Below are positions 36,789 through 47,333 of a DNA stretch of 64,000 bases, piece after piece. The position numbers and the translations under genes were made by a program. A model generated the notes under the pieces. It saw only the letters and a list, made by a program, of their open reading frames with translations, ran no database searches and had not been told where the DNA came from. The stretch lies in assembly GCF_001076885.1 (NCBI RefSeq), contig NZ_JVDT01000084.1, positions 1 to 64,000 of the forward strand. Direction: 5' to 3'. Each line of letters opens with the position of its first letter. Positions within the stretch are counted from its first letter, which is position 1. Origin of the DNA: Bacillus sp. 522_BSPC (GTDB lineage Bacteria > Bacillota > Bacilli > Bacillales > Cytobacillaceae).

Positions 36789-37571
36789 ATGATGGATGAA
36801 CTTTTATCAAATTTTCCAGCATTTTTACTTATCGTCGTTCGGGTTACTTCGTTCTTTTTAATGTTGCCTATATTTTCTTATCGGACGATTCCTACATCTT
36901 TTAAAGTAGGTTTAGGCTTTTTTTTATCTTTAATTATGTTTTGGGGAATGGATGTGCCAACACTAGCAATTGATTCAACCTACTACTTTCTTATTATGAA
37001 AGAAGCCATGGTAGGGATACTAATTGGATTTGTTGCCTATATGTTGTTTGCTGCCATTCAAATCGCAGGTGGTTTTATAGATTTTCAAATGGGATTTGCT
37101 ATTGCAAATGTCATAGATCCCCAAACAGGTACGCAAAGTCCACTTACTGGTCAATATTTAACCATTATTGCTATGTTCTTTTTGTTAGCATCTAATGGTC
37201 ACCATTTGTTATTAGATGGAATTTTTTATAGCTATCAATATATACCGCTAGACCAGGCTTGGATTCATTTTGGTGATGGGAATTTGGCAGAATTTCTCCT
37301 TAAAACATTCAGTTTAATGTTTGTAATTGCCTTTCAAATGTCCATTCCTATTGTCGGGAGCATCTTTCTTGTTGATGTGGGATTAGGAATTGTCGCAAGA
37401 ACCGTTCCACAATTAAATATCTTTGTTGTTGGGGTTCCCATTAAACTAATTGCAGGCTTAGTCATTCTCTTTATTGTTATAGGGGTACTCATGTCTTCCG
37501 TCTCTCATTTATTCTCGTCCATTTTAACAACAATGAGGGGAATAATGAACATATTAGGAGGTGGTGGATAA
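36789..37571 (+). CDS. fliR: Flagellar export gate protein FliR
   Basis: A 260-residue gate protein with six predicted membrane helices. RVTSFFLMLPIFSYRTIPTS at the N-terminus and GFAIANVIDPQTGTQSP are family marks. The ATG-ATG at 36789 and 36792 gives two possible starts. It follows fliQ by four bases and ends one base before flhB. Confidence 0.96.
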   Translation: MMDELLSNFPAFLLIVVRVTSFFLMLPIFSYRTIPTSFKVGLGFFLSLIMFWGMDVPTLAIDSTYYFLIMKEAMVGILIGFVAYMLFAAIQIAGGFIDFQMGFAIANVIDPQTGTQSPLTGQYLTIIAMFFLLASNGHHLLLDGIFYSYQYIPLDQAWIHFGDGNLAEFLLKTFSLMFVIAFQMSIPIVGSIFLVDVGLGIVARTVPQLNIFVVGVPIKLIAGLVILFIVIGVLMSSVSHLFSSILTTMRGIMNILGGGG

Positions 37572-38651
37572 ATGAAACTCCTACGAGTGAATCTACAGTA
37601 CTTTGCAGGAGAAAAAACAGAAAAAGCTACTCCTAAGAAAAGACAAGATACTAGAAAAAAAGGACAAGTTGCAAAAAGTCAGGACGTTAATACAGCACTT
37701 GTTCTTTTAGTTGTATTTGGTGTATTAAGCTTCACAGGTGGATATCTTTTAGATGGATTAATGTCCATTCTCACTTTTACTTTTAGTGATTTTACGAACA
37801 TTAACACTTCTGTAAATTCTATGCAGGCCTTGTTTTTAGATATTGTGAAGGAAGCTGCACTTCTATTAAGCCCTATTTTAATTGCAGCCCTTGTTGGGGG
37901 CATCGTAGCTAATTATATGCAAGTTGGTGTTTTGTTCTCGCCCGAAGCAATTAAATTGAAATTAGAAAAAATAAATCCTCTGTCAGGATTTAAGAGAATG
38001 TTTTCCCTTCGCTCTATTGTTGAGCTCTTAAAGTCTTTGCTTAAAATTACGGTAATCGGCATCGTTGTTTTTTCTGTTCTATGGGGAAAAATGGATGAAA
38101 TCCTTATTCTTTCCCATAAATCAATCGGTTCTATTGCAGTGACAATTGCTAAATTGACCGTGCAAATGGGACTTTATGCGTCCGTTGCACTGTTAGTCAT
38201 ATCGCTAATGGACTATATGTATCAACGATATGACTATGAAAAAAATATTCGGATGTCAAAGCAAGACATTAAAGATGAATATAAAAACATGGAGGGGGAC
38301 CCATTATTAAAGTCAAAAATAAAACAAAAGCAAAGAGAAATGGCGATGCACCGAATGATGCAGGATGTGCCTTCTGCAGATGTAGTCATTACTAATCCCA
38401 CTCATTATGCAATTTGTTTAAAATATGATGAGGAAAAGTATGATGCACCCTATGTTGTTGCCAAGGGAGTAGATTTTATTGCACAAAAAATAAAGCTAGT
38501 GGCAAAAGAAAATAATGTTGTGATGGTAGAAAATCGTCCATTAGCACGAGCTATGTATAATCAAGTAGAGATAGGAGATTTAGTGCCTGAAGAATTTTAT
38601 AAAGCAGTTGCGGAAATTCTTGCTATTGTCTACCAGACGAGAGATAAATAA
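37572..38651 (+). CDS. flhB: Flagellar export switch protein FlhB
   Basis: A 359-residue protein with four membrane helices (about 35-210) and a cytoplasmic domain that undergoes autocleavage between Asn275 and Pro276 of NPTH, letting FliK switch export from hook to filament. The N-terminus FAGEKTEKATPKKRQDTRKKG is the family signature. AGGAGGTGG precedes the ATG. YlqH at 9190 resembles its C-terminal part. Confidence 0.98.
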   Translation: MKLLRVNLQYFAGEKTEKATPKKRQDTRKKGQVAKSQDVNTALVLLVVFGVLSFTGGYLLDGLMSILTFTFSDFTNINTSVNSMQALFLDIVKEAALLLSPILIAALVGGIVANYMQVGVLFSPEAIKLKLEKINPLSGFKRMFSLRSIVELLKSLLKITVIGIVVFSVLWGKMDEILILSHKSIGSIAVTIAKLTVQMGLYASVALLVISLMDYMYQRYDYEKNIRMSKQDIKDEYKNMEGDPLLKSKIKQKQREMAMHRMMQDVPSADVVITNPTHYAICLKYDEEKYDAPYVVAKGVDFIAQKIKLVAKENNVVMVENRPLARAMYNQVEIGDLVPEEFYKAVAEILAIVYQTRDK

Positions 38652-38724
38652 TGCGAGAATTATTAGTAAATGAATTATTGTAAATAATAAGGAATCAAAT
38701 GTGCGTTTTTAAGGAGCGGAAGAA

Positions 38725-40761
38725 ATGGCAAGGAAAGACTTAATCGTAGTGATAGGAGTAATTCTCATTATTGCAATGTTAATTATTCCATTTCCAACGT
38801 GGTTATTAAGTGTTCTTATCTTACTTAATATTACATTGGCGCTACTCATCCTATTATTAACTATGAATATGAGTGAAGCTCTCGAATTCTCTATTTTCCC
38901 TTCGCTTTTGCTATTAACAACCCTTTTTCGACTAGGGCTTAATGTATCCACTACTAGATCCATTTTATCTACAGGGGATGCAGGTGGGGTAGTACATACC
39001 TTTGGAACCTTTGTTATTGGCGGAAATATTGTTGTTGGGTTAGTGGTCTTTTTAATTCTGGTTATCATTCAATTTGTAGTTATTACGAAAGGTTCAGAGC
39101 GTGTATCAGAAGTCGCAGCTCGTTTTACATTAGATGCTATGCCAGGGAAGCAAATGAGTATTGATGCTGATTTAAATGCTGGAATTATTTCCGAGCAAGA
39201 AGCAAGACAGCGTCGAGAAAAAGTAAGTAGAGAAGCAGATTTTTACGGTTCTATGGATGGTGCCAGTAAATTCGTTAAAGGGGATGCCATTGCTGGTATT
39301 ATTATTGTTTTTATCAACCTGATTTTTGGAATTGTAATTGGAATGACCCAGCTTGGAATGGCAACCGCAGATGCTGCCCAGCACTTTTCTTTACTTTCAG
39401 TAGGGGACGGAATTGTCAGCCAAATACCTGCATTATTAATTTCTACTGCAACAGGTATTGTGGTAACAAGAGCTGCTTCTGAAGGTAACCTAGGTTCTGA
39501 TATTACATCACAGCTAATGGCTTATCCGAAAATGCTGTATGTTGCTGGCGGAACCATTTTTCTCTTAGGATTATTTACACCGATAGATGACTTTTTAACC
39601 ATTCCTATTGCAGGACTTCTTATCTTTGGTGCCTATTACTTGTCGATAAAGCCAAAGCCTGATTTGGAGCAGATGCAAGAGATGGAGGAAGAAATACAGA
39701 CAGATGAGTTGAAGAGTCCAGAAAGTGTCGTTAGTTTATTAAATGTGGATCCAATTGAATTTGAGTTTGGATATGGACTGATTCCGCTTGCAGATGCTAA
39801 TCAAGGTGGAGACCTGTTAGATCGAGTTGTTATGATTAGGAGACAACTAGCAATAGAATTAGGACTGGTAATACCTGTTGTCCGTATAAGAGATAATATT
39901 CAATTACAGCCAAATGAATATCGGTTAAAAATAAAAGGGAATGAGAGAGCGCGCGGAGAGCTATTGTTGGATCATTATTTAGCAATGAGTCCAGGGATGG
40001 ATGATGATGCTATAGAAGGTATTGATACTATTGAGCCATCCTTTGGGCTACCAGCTAAATGGATTACAGAAAGCACAAAGGAACAAGCAGAAATATTTGG
40101 ATATACAGTAGTAGATCCGCCATCTGTCGTATCGACCCATATTACGGAGGTTATTAAGGCAAATGCTTATGAATTATTAGGCAGACAAGAGACAAAACAA
40201 TTAGTGGATCATGTGAAGGAAAGCTACCCAATCTTAATTGAAGAAGTGACACCTAGTCCGTTATCTATAGGAGAAATCCAAAAGGTTCTCGCAAAATTGT
40301 TAAAAGAAAATGTTTCTATCCGCAATTTGCCAGTGATTTTTGAAACATTAGCAGACTTTGGGAAGATGACATCTGATACAGATTTACTTGTTGAGTATGT
40401 AAGACAATCATTAGCTCGTCAAATAACCAATCAATATTCAAATCAAAATGATTCCCTAAAAGTTGTAACTTTATCAGGAAAAGTGGAAAAACTAATAGTG
40501 GATAATATACAACAAACAGAACATGGAAACTTTTTGGCACTTGATCCAAGTGTTTCTCAGTCCATTTTAGAAAGCATCGCAGGACAAATTGAGCAACTGT
40601 CTGTCATGGAACAGCTACCGATTCTTTTATGCTCACCAGCTGTTCGTATGTATGTAAGACAATTGACAGAACGCTATTTTCCACAAGTTCCAGTATTATC
40701 GTACAATGAATTAGAAGCAAATGTGGAAGTTCAAAGTGTGGGAGTTGTGAATATCGAATGA
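38725..40761 (+). CDS. flhA: Flagellar export protein FlhA
   Basis: A 678-residue export-gate ring subunit. Eight membrane helices fill about 1-310 and include the conserved cytoplasmic FHIPEP-type loop (RFTLDAMPGKQMSIDADLNAG, split by convention). The C-terminal half forms the cytoplasmic ring that binds chaperones and late substrates. AAGGAGCGG precedes the ATG. It overlaps flhF by four bases. Confidence 0.97.
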   Translation: MARKDLIVVIGVILIIAMLIIPFPTWLLSVLILLNITLALLILLLTMNMSEALEFSIFPSLLLLTTLFRLGLNVSTTRSILSTGDAGGVVHTFGTFVIGGNIVVGLVVFLILVIIQFVVITKGSERVSEVAARFTLDAMPGKQMSIDADLNAGIISEQEARQRREKVSREADFYGSMDGASKFVKGDAIAGIIIVFINLIFGIVIGMTQLGMATADAAQHFSLLSVGDGIVSQIPALLISTATGIVVTRAASEGNLGSDITSQLMAYPKMLYVAGGTIFLLGLFTPIDDFLTIPIAGLLIFGAYYLSIKPKPDLEQMQEMEEEIQTDELKSPESVVSLLNVDPIEFEFGYGLIPLADANQGGDLLDRVVMIRRQLAIELGLVIPVVRIRDNIQLQPNEYRLKIKGNERARGELLLDHYLAMSPGMDDDAIEGIDTIEPSFGLPAKWITESTKEQAEIFGYTVVDPPSVVSTHITEVIKANAYELLGRQETKQLVDHVKESYPILIEEVTPSPLSIGEIQKVLAKLLKENVSIRNLPVIFETLADFGKMTSDTDLLVEYVRQSLARQITNQYSNQNDSLKVVTLSGKVEKLIVDNIQQTEHGNFLALDPSVSQSILESIAGQIEQLSVMEQLPILLCSPAVRMYVRQLTERYFPQVPVLSYNELEANVEVQSVGVVNIE

Positions 40762-41948
40762 AAATACAAAAATATATAGCACGTGATATGCCGGAAGCTA
40801 TGAAAAGAATTCGAGCTGAATTAGGAAATGATGCCGTTATTCTTCATTCTAAAGTGATTTATACAGGAGGCTTCTTAGGCCTTTTTAAAAAAAGAAACAT
40901 AGAAGTCCTTGCAGCAATTGATCCAAGTGTTTCGGATGTGCCCGTTCCTCAATATAAACAAATGAAGAAGAACGAGGTGCGGCATCCAATATTAATAAAA
41001 GAACAACCACCTAACACAAAATCTTTTGATCAACCTAGTATAGATCAGTCAGTGAATGGGAAAGGGAGTGCTGATTATCCGGATATCGTAAAGCAACTTG
41101 ATGAAATTAATCAACATGTACAAGCATTTGGAGACTTAAGTAGCAATGTCTCCTTCTCCATCCCTACTCCTATAAAAAAAGTAGTGCACCAATTAGCAAA
41201 ACATGAAATAGAAAAATCCATTAAAGACAGATTGGTTAAAGAACTTGTGGCTAAATGGTATGCAGCAGGGGAAAATGTACAAGAACCTGATGTTTTTAAA
41301 TGGGCACAACAGCTTCTATTAACGGAAATTTCCTCCTATTCCTTTGGAGAAATCTCTTTATCCAAAAAATATATTAATGTAATTGGTCCTACCGGTGTAG
41401 GAAAGACAACAACTTTAGCAAAAATAGCAGCAAATATAATTTTAAAGCAACAAAAAACGGTAGGCTTTATTACGACAGATACATACAGGATTGGAGCGAT
41501 TGAACAGCTTAAAACATATGCAACTATTTTGGATGTTCCCCTTGAGGTTTGCTATTCGATGGAAGATTTTGAAAACGCAACAAGGAAATTAGAAAATTGC
41601 GATATTATTTTAATTGATACAGCAGGAAGAAATTTTCGAAATAAAAAATATGTTGAAGATTTGATGCAAGTTGTCGATTATAAAAGAGAAATGGAAACAT
41701 TGCTTGTTCTATCGTTGACGGCAAAGCAGAAAGACTTAGAAGAGATATATCAACAATTTTCAGCAATTGAAATCGACTCATTTATTTTTACAAAATTAGA
41801 CGAAACGTCTTCTTATGGAGCAATGATCAATTTAATCGTTTCATGCAAAAAGGGTGTTGCCTATATTACGACAGGGCAGAATGTTCCTGACGATATTATC
41901 CAAGCAACGCCAATAGAGCTGGTAAATAAAATAATTGAGGTAGATTAA
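40758..41948 (+). CDS. flhF: Flagellar placement GTPase FlhF
   Basis: A 396-residue SRP-family GTPase that, with FlhG, sets flagellar position and number. The N-terminal B domain starts KIQKYIARDMPEAMKRI. The NG domain has GPTGVGKT at 210-217, TTDTYRIGAIEQL, DTAGRN and TKLDETSSYG. It overlaps flhA and is followed by flhG after two bases. Confidence 0.97.
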   Translation: MKIQKYIARDMPEAMKRIRAELGNDAVILHSKVIYTGGFLGLFKKRNIEVLAAIDPSVSDVPVPQYKQMKKNEVRHPILIKEQPPNTKSFDQPSIDQSVNGKGSADYPDIVKQLDEINQHVQAFGDLSSNVSFSIPTPIKKVVHQLAKHEIEKSIKDRLVKELVAKWYAAGENVQEPDVFKWAQQLLLTEISSYSFGEISLSKKYINVIGPTGVGKTTTLAKIAANIILKQQKTVGFITTDTYRIGAIEQLKTYATILDVPLEVCYSMEDFENATRKLENCDIILIDTAGRNFRNKKYVEDLMQVVDYKREMETLLVLSLTAKQKDLEEIYQQFSAIEIDSFIFTKLDETSSYGAMINLIVSCKKGVAYITTGQNVPDDIIQATPIELVNKIIEVD

Positions 41949-41950
41949 GG

Positions 41951-42829
41951 ATGACAGATCAGGCTTCAATCTTAAGAAAAAAAATCGAGCAATTGAATAC
42001 AAATCGTAAAAATCAGTCCAATCACAAAACATTAGCCATTATAAGTGGAAAAGGTGGGGTTGGGAAATCAAATTTTTCTCTTAATTTTGCCCTCACGTTA
42101 CAAAAACGGGGCTACCGTACATTGTTAATTGACATGGATATAGGAATGGGCAATATTGATATTTTAATGGGAACCCAATCTCGTTTTACAATCGTTGATT
42201 TTTTTAGAAATAATATCGGCTTTGAGAATATTATTACAAAGGGGTTCGAGGGACTAGATTATATTGCAGGTGGTTCTGGACTTAGTGATTTTGTTAATAT
42301 CGAGGAGGAGAAGCTTGAAAGTTTCTTTCAGCATTTTCATATGTTGTTAAGCCAATATGATTATATCCTCCTTGATATGGGAGCAGGAATCAGTACGGAT
42401 TCCTTAAAATTCATATTATCTGTTGATGATTGTATTGTCATCACTACGCCGGAACCGACATCGATAACAGATGCTTATGCAGCGATGAAATTCATTCATA
42501 CGAGGAACAATACACTTCCATTGTATCTTGTCGTTAATCGTACGATAACGAAAAAAGATGGAGTGGAGACACTCCAAAAGCTTCGTCAAGTAGTGAAACA
42601 ATTTTTACATCGAGATCTTATTAACCTAGGCTATATTCCAGATGATACAAATGTTGCACAGGCTGTCAGAAAACAAATTCCTTTCGTCTTTTTTAATGAA
42701 AAATCAGAAGCATCTAAAGCTTTGCGTGAAATTGCCGATAGATATGGTAAACAACAGTTTACAGAATCTCATCTAGTTAATAGACACTCTTTTGTGTCAA
42801 AATTAAAAAGGTTTTTGTTTGAAAGGTAG
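41951..42829 (+). CDS. flhG: Flagellar number regulator FlhG (YlxH), MinD-like ATPase
   Basis: A 292-residue ParA/MinD-type ATPase. An N-terminal DQASILR motif (residues 3-9) is the peptide that activates FlhF. The deviant Walker A SGKGGVGKS is at 32-40, with DMDIGMGNIDIL and a C-terminal amphipathic helix for membrane binding. AAGG precedes the ATG. Confidence 0.97.
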   Translation: MTDQASILRKKIEQLNTNRKNQSNHKTLAIISGKGGVGKSNFSLNFALTLQKRGYRTLLIDMDIGMGNIDILMGTQSRFTIVDFFRNNIGFENIITKGFEGLDYIAGGSGLSDFVNIEEEKLESFFQHFHMLLSQYDYILLDMGAGISTDSLKFILSVDDCIVITTPEPTSITDAYAAMKFIHTRNNTLPLYLVVNRTITKKDGVETLQKLRQVVKQFLHRDLINLGYIPDDTNVAQAVRKQIPFVFFNEKSEASKALREIADRYGKQQFTESHLVNRHSFVSKLKRFLFER

Positions 42830-42841
42830 TTGGGGATTAAA

Positions 42842-43951
42842 GTGGAGAAAATAAAGGTTCTCGTTATTGACGATTCTGCATTTATGCGGAAGCTAATTAC
42901 TGATTTTCTTTCTGAAGACACGAGAATAACCGTTATTGGCACCGCTAGAAATGGCGAGGATGGCATTAAAAAAGTCAAGGAATTAGCTCCTGATGTGGTA
43001 ACTCTTGATGTTGAGATGCCAGTATTAGATGGACTAAGTGCTTTAAAGAGAATGATGGCAGAGCATCCTGTACCAGTTCTAATGCTTTCAAGTATAACGA
43101 AGGCGGGAGCGGAAAGTACCATTCAGGCAATGCAGGCAGGTGCAATTGATTTTATTACAAAGCCATCTGGTTCTATTTCTCTAGATTTATATAAAGTAAA
43201 GCAGGAATTAATAGAAAAAATAATTTTGGCAAGCAATGTAAAGCGAAAAACATTAATAAATCTCTCTAATGAAGGAAAAAAGACTATTCCTTCACAATCT
43301 TCTTATAGTAAAATGGAACCAAGCGAAGAAAAAGAGAAAGTAGTACAAAAGATAGGTTTTTCAGATAAATGGATGAAACCTATGAAAAAAGTAGTGGTTA
43401 TTGGAACATCGACAGGTGGTCCAAGAGCGTTGCAAAAAGTTTTAACTAGTTTACCAAGTGATATAGAAGCACCGATTTTAGTCGTTCAGCATATGCCAGC
43501 AGGATTTACCCGTTCGCTTGCAAATCGCCTTAATACGTTATCGGCGATTACAGTAAAGGAGGCCGAACATGGCGAAATTATCCGTAATGGTGTTGCCTAT
43601 ATCGCGCCAGGTGGTTTGCATTTAAAGGTAAAGACAGCTGGAGGTCATACAGCCATTGTGTTGGACGAAGCAGCACCTCTAAACGGTCATCGGCCATCAG
43701 TAGATGTAATGTTTGAGTCTGTTAGCGAATTGAAAGCCTATGCAAAAATTGCAGTTATTATGACTGGTATGGGTTCTGATGGTACAGAGGGTTTAAAGAA
43801 ATTAGCAAGACAAGGCTATCTAAAGGCTATCGCTGAGTCGCAAGAAACATGTATAGTTTTTGGAATGCCTAAAACAGCTATTGCCACGAATTATATAGAT
43901 GATATTCAAAAGGTAGATCAAATTGCGGAAACTATTATGAAATATGTATAA
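42842..43951 (+). CDS. cheB: Chemotaxis methylesterase CheB
   Basis: A 369-residue receiver-plus-methylesterase that removes methyl groups from receptors. Phosphoacceptor Asp56 lies in LDVEMPVLDG. A linker of about 50 residues precedes the esterase with Ser190 (GTSTGGP), the His in VVQHMPAGFT and the Asp in MTGMGSDGTEG. The GTG at 42842 follows GGGGA; an in-frame TTG at 42830 is possible. Confidence 0.96.
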   Translation: MEKIKVLVIDDSAFMRKLITDFLSEDTRITVIGTARNGEDGIKKVKELAPDVVTLDVEMPVLDGLSALKRMMAEHPVPVLMLSSITKAGAESTIQAMQAGAIDFITKPSGSISLDLYKVKQELIEKIILASNVKRKTLINLSNEGKKTIPSQSSYSKMEPSEEKEKVVQKIGFSDKWMKPMKKVVVIGTSTGGPRALQKVLTSLPSDIEAPILVVQHMPAGFTRSLANRLNTLSAITVKEAEHGEIIRNGVAYIAPGGLHLKVKTAGGHTAIVLDEAAPLNGHRPSVDVMFESVSELKAYAKIAVIMTGMGSDGTEGLKKLARQGYLKAIAESQETCIVFGMPKTAIATNYIDDIQKVDQIAETIMKYV

Positions 43952-43972
43952 CGTCAAGGGATGTGAAGCAAG

Positions 43973-46036
43973 GTGGAAATGAGTCAGTATTTAGAAGTTT
44001 TTATTGAAGAGAGTAAAGAACATTTACAAGCATGTAATGAACATCTATTAGAATTGGAAAAGGATCCTGAGAATTTACAAATAGTAAATGAGATTTTCCG
44101 TGCAGCCCATACTTTAAAAGGGATGTCGGCGACAATGGGGTATGAGGACTTAGCAAGCTTAACCCATCAAATGGAAAATGTGCTTGATGCAATCAGAAAT
44201 AAGAAGATTGTTTTTTCTCCAGAAATATTGGATGTCATTTTCTTAGCTGTCGATGATCTTGATGCGATGGTAGAATCAATTGCTAGTGGTGGAGACGGAA
44301 AGAGAAATGTAGAGGAAGTTGTTGAAAAGCTTGTTCAAATCGAAAAAGGTGAACCGATAAATCAACTTAAGAAAGCGGAGGTTGAGGTTGCCGCTACTAC
44401 TATAGAAAAAGCTCCAGCAAGAGAAAATCATTATGATCAATTTGAAACGACCGTATTACAACAATCAGCAGATCAAGGTTTTTTTACTTATGAAATTAAT
44501 ATTACATTGAAAAGCGACTGTTTATTAAAAGCTGCAAGAGTATATATGATTTTTGAAGCTTTAGAATCATTAGGAGAAGTTGTTAAATCGGTGCCAGCTG
44601 TAGATGAGCTAGAGGAAGAAAAGTTTGATTATGACTTTATGGTAACTCTTATATCAAAAGAAGCAGCTAATAAAATAGAAACATCTATCATGAAAGTTTC
44701 AGAAGTAGAAAAGGTAGAAGTAAGAGAGTTTTTTGCAACTAGTATATCAGGTAAGCAAGCAGACCAATCTACAACTGAAATGAATGTGGTGGAGGAAGGG
44801 CAGGAAGAAAAGAAAAATACTCCTGTTGCAGAAAATGATGCTCCTGCAGAAAATAAGCAGCCAGAGAAACAAACGGCGACTAAAATTTCGAATAAGACCA
44901 TTCGTGTTAATATTGAGCGTTTAGATATTTTGATGAATCTTTTTGAGGAGCTTGTTATAGACAGAGGAAGATTAGAGCAAATATCTTCTAATCTCAAAGA
45001 TCAAGAGCTGCATGAAACCGTGGAGAGAATGTCAAGAGTAACAGGAGACCTGCAAAATATTATTTTGAATATGCGAATGGTTCCTGTTGAAACCGTGTTT
45101 AATCGTTTTCCAAGAATGGTAAGACAGCTTGCTCGTGATTTAAATAAGAAAATTGACTTGCAAATCATTGGTGCTGAAACAGAACTCGATCGTACGGTTA
45201 TTGACGAAATTGGCGATCCGTTAGTTCATTTAATCCGCAATGCGCTTGATCATGGAGTGGAAACACCAGAGGTTAGAAGAGCAAATAATAAACATGAAGA
45301 AGGGACAGTCGTTCTTCGTGCATATCATAGCGGGAACCATGTTTTTATTGAGCTCGAAGATGATGGAGCAGGGATAAATAAAGAGAAAGTTCTTTCTAAA
45401 GCTATTAATAAAGGCATTGTTTCAAAAGAAATAGCTAAGACATTAACGGATTCGCAAATTGCTGAACTTATTTTTGCATCTGGGTTTTCTACCGCAGACC
45501 AAATCTCAGATATTTCGGGACGTGGCGTAGGACTTGATGTTGTAAAAAATACAATAGAATCTTTAGGTGGTTCCATCACAATCGAATCAGAAGAAGGAAA
45601 AGGATCGCTATTCTCTATTCAATTACCATTAACCCTATCGATTATTTCTGTAATGCTAGTAGAAATTCAAGCTGAAAAGTATGCCATTCCATTGTCATCG
45701 ATTATTGAGACAGCCATTGTTTATAAAAAGGATGTAATGCATGCCCATAATCAGACAGTCATTGATTTCCGAGGTAAAGTGGTTCCATTATTATTCTTAA
45801 AAGATATTTTTGATGTTCCATCAACAAAAGCGGAAAGTGAATATTATTCAGTTGTTATCGTAAGAAAAGGAGAAAAACTCGCAGGTCTTGTTGTGGATGG
45901 ATTTATCGGACAGCAAGAAGTTGTATTAAAGTCATTAGGTGCTTACCTTTCAAGTGCATATGCAATATCTGGGGCAACCATTTTGGGTGATGGACAAGTA
46001 GCACTAATAATGGATTGTAATGCATTAATTAAATAA
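43973..46036 (+). CDS. cheA: Chemotaxis histidine kinase CheA
   Basis: A 687-residue kinase with the five CheA domains in order: the P1 Hpt domain with phosphohistidine His46 (AAHTLKG), the P2 CheY/CheB-binding domain (about 165-260), an acidic linker, P3 dimerisation, P4 ATPase (HLIRNALDHGVE, DDGAGIN, SGRGVGLDVV) and P5 CheW-like. A GTG start after AAGGGATGTG is preferred; it gives MEMSQ, like B. subtilis MDMNQ. Confidence 0.97.
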   Translation: MEMSQYLEVFIEESKEHLQACNEHLLELEKDPENLQIVNEIFRAAHTLKGMSATMGYEDLASLTHQMENVLDAIRNKKIVFSPEILDVIFLAVDDLDAMVESIASGGDGKRNVEEVVEKLVQIEKGEPINQLKKAEVEVAATTIEKAPARENHYDQFETTVLQQSADQGFFTYEINITLKSDCLLKAARVYMIFEALESLGEVVKSVPAVDELEEEKFDYDFMVTLISKEAANKIETSIMKVSEVEKVEVREFFATSISGKQADQSTTEMNVVEEGQEEKKNTPVAENDAPAENKQPEKQTATKISNKTIRVNIERLDILMNLFEELVIDRGRLEQISSNLKDQELHETVERMSRVTGDLQNIILNMRMVPVETVFNRFPRMVRQLARDLNKKIDLQIIGAETELDRTVIDEIGDPLVHLIRNALDHGVETPEVRRANNKHEEGTVVLRAYHSGNHVFIELEDDGAGINKEKVLSKAINKGIVSKEIAKTLTDSQIAELIFASGFSTADQISDISGRGVGLDVVKNTIESLGGSITIESEEGKGSLFSIQLPLTLSIISVMLVEIQAEKYAIPLSSIIETAIVYKKDVMHAHNQTVIDFRGKVVPLLFLKDIFDVPSTKAESEYYSVVIVRKGEKLAGLVVDGFIGQQEVVLKSLGAYLSSAYAISGATILGDGQVALIMDCNALIK

Positions 46037-46206
46037 TTCTCTTATAAAAGATGTATGTCTATGTAGCAAACATAATACCCATTAATATGGCAAACACATC
46101 AAATGGTGGAAATGTTAATGCATGCTATAAAATGACATAAAGCATCACTTAGGTGATGATAAAGACTCTTTGGCTTTAGTATGTAGATAAGGTTAATTGG
46201 AGAGGG
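46037..46206. other. 170-base cheA-cheW gap with a hairpin
   Basis: In B. subtilis this junction is short. Here the gap holds a CATCAC/GTGATG stem at 46143-46158, a CCCATTAATATGG-type partial palindrome near 46078 and no coding sequence. I found no promoter or terminator that I can support. Confidence 0.4.
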
Positions 46207-46215
46207 ATGAAAAAG

Positions 46216-46692
46216 ATGAGTGATGCAGTTTCAACAGACGAAAAATTAATAATATTTGAATTGAAAGGAAAGGAATATGCTATTTCTGTCAATGAAGTCA
46301 TGTCCATTGAAAAGAATATGCATATTACTAGAATTCCAAATATCGCTCCTTTTGTTAAAGGTGTGATTAATTTAAGAGGAGTAGTAACGCCGATTATTGA
46401 TTTACGGCTTCGGTTTAATTTGGAAGAAATTCCTTACACAGAAAGTACAAGAATCATCATTATTATGTTAGAAGATATGGAAGTAGGCATTATTGTTGAT
46501 TCAGCCAATGATGTTGTAGATGTAGATACTGCTTTATATGAGCCAGCTCCAGAAACCATTAATGGGGATGAGGTTGATTATATTAAAGGGGTAGTCAAGC
46601 TTGATAAACGTTTACTAATTCTTGTAGATTTAGAAAAAGTGTTTGACCGCACTATTTTAAGAAATTATTCTACTACTAAAAGTGATGAATAA
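46216..46692 (+). CDS. cheW: Chemotaxis adaptor CheW
   Basis: A 158-residue adaptor that couples receptors to CheA. The SH3-like core KLIIFELKGKEYAISVNEV, ITRIPNIAPFVKGVINLRG and GIIVDSANDVV is complete. The ATG at 46216 lies nine bases after GGAGAGGG; the ATG at 46207 abuts that site and is less likely. Confidence 0.96.
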   Translation: MSDAVSTDEKLIIFELKGKEYAISVNEVMSIEKNMHITRIPNIAPFVKGVINLRGVVTPIIDLRLRFNLEEIPYTESTRIIIIMLEDMEVGIIVDSANDVVDVDTALYEPAPETINGDEVDYIKGVVKLDKRLLILVDLEKVFDRTILRNYSTTKSDE

Positions 46693-46694
46693 GC

Positions 46695-47333
46695 ATGGGT
46701 TATATAAATGATATTGATTCAATGAAGCTTGATGTATTAAGAGAAATTGGTAATATTGGGGCAGGACACGCTGCAACCTCTTTGTCAAAGCTCCTTAATA
46801 AAAAGATTGATATGAAGGTGCCTGATGTTCAAATTGTAACATTTGATGAAATGATGGAAATGGCTGGAGGGGCAGATAATATTGTTGCAGGAGTTTTCTT
46901 AAGAATAGAGGGCGATGTTCCTGGAAGTATGTTCTTTATTCTTCCTATCGAGCAGGCAACTAAATTTGTCCAGGATATGATTGGAGATACTTCTGTTAAC
47001 TTTGCACTGCCATATGATGAGTTATCTATTTCAGCATTACAGGAATTGGGAAATATTTTATCTGGTTCCTATTTATCTTCCTTATCCGATTTCACGCAGC
47101 TATCCTTATATCCATCTGTTCCAGCGCTTGCCATTGACATGGTTGGCGCGATTGTTACATATGGATTAGTCGAACATTCACAAGTAAGCGATTATGCAAT
47201 TGTCATCAATACAGAATTGAATGGAGAAGATATTAAGCTTTCTGATACTGTAAATGGACATTTCTTTTTATTGCCTGATCCAGACTCTTTTAGCACATTA
47301 TTTCAGTCATTAGGAGTGAAAGATGGTGACTGA
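46695..47333 (+). CDS. cheC: CheY-P phosphatase CheC
   Basis: A 212-residue CheC/CheX-family phosphatase. Two related helices carry the active residues: LREIGNIGAGHAATSLS and LQELGNILSGSYLSSLS. CheC and CheD form a feedback complex in Bacillus chemotaxis. The stop of cheC overlaps the cheD start by 11 bases. Confidence 0.97.
   Translation: MGYINDIDSMKLDVLREIGNIGAGHAATSLSKLLNKKIDMKVPDVQIVTFDEMMEMAGGADNIVAGVFLRIEGDVPGSMFFILPIEQATKFVQDMIGDTSVNFALPYDELSISALQELGNILSGSYLSSLSDFTQLSLYPSVPALAIDMVGAIVTYGLVEHSQVSDYAIVINTELNGEDIKLSDTVNGHFFLLPDPDSFSTLFQSLGVKDGD

Noticed and set aside
46100-46200. Possible cyclic-di-GMP riboswitch in the cheA-cheW gap
   Set aside because: There is a hairpin, but the conserved core of the GEMM-type fold (tetraloop and receptor segments) is not present in order.
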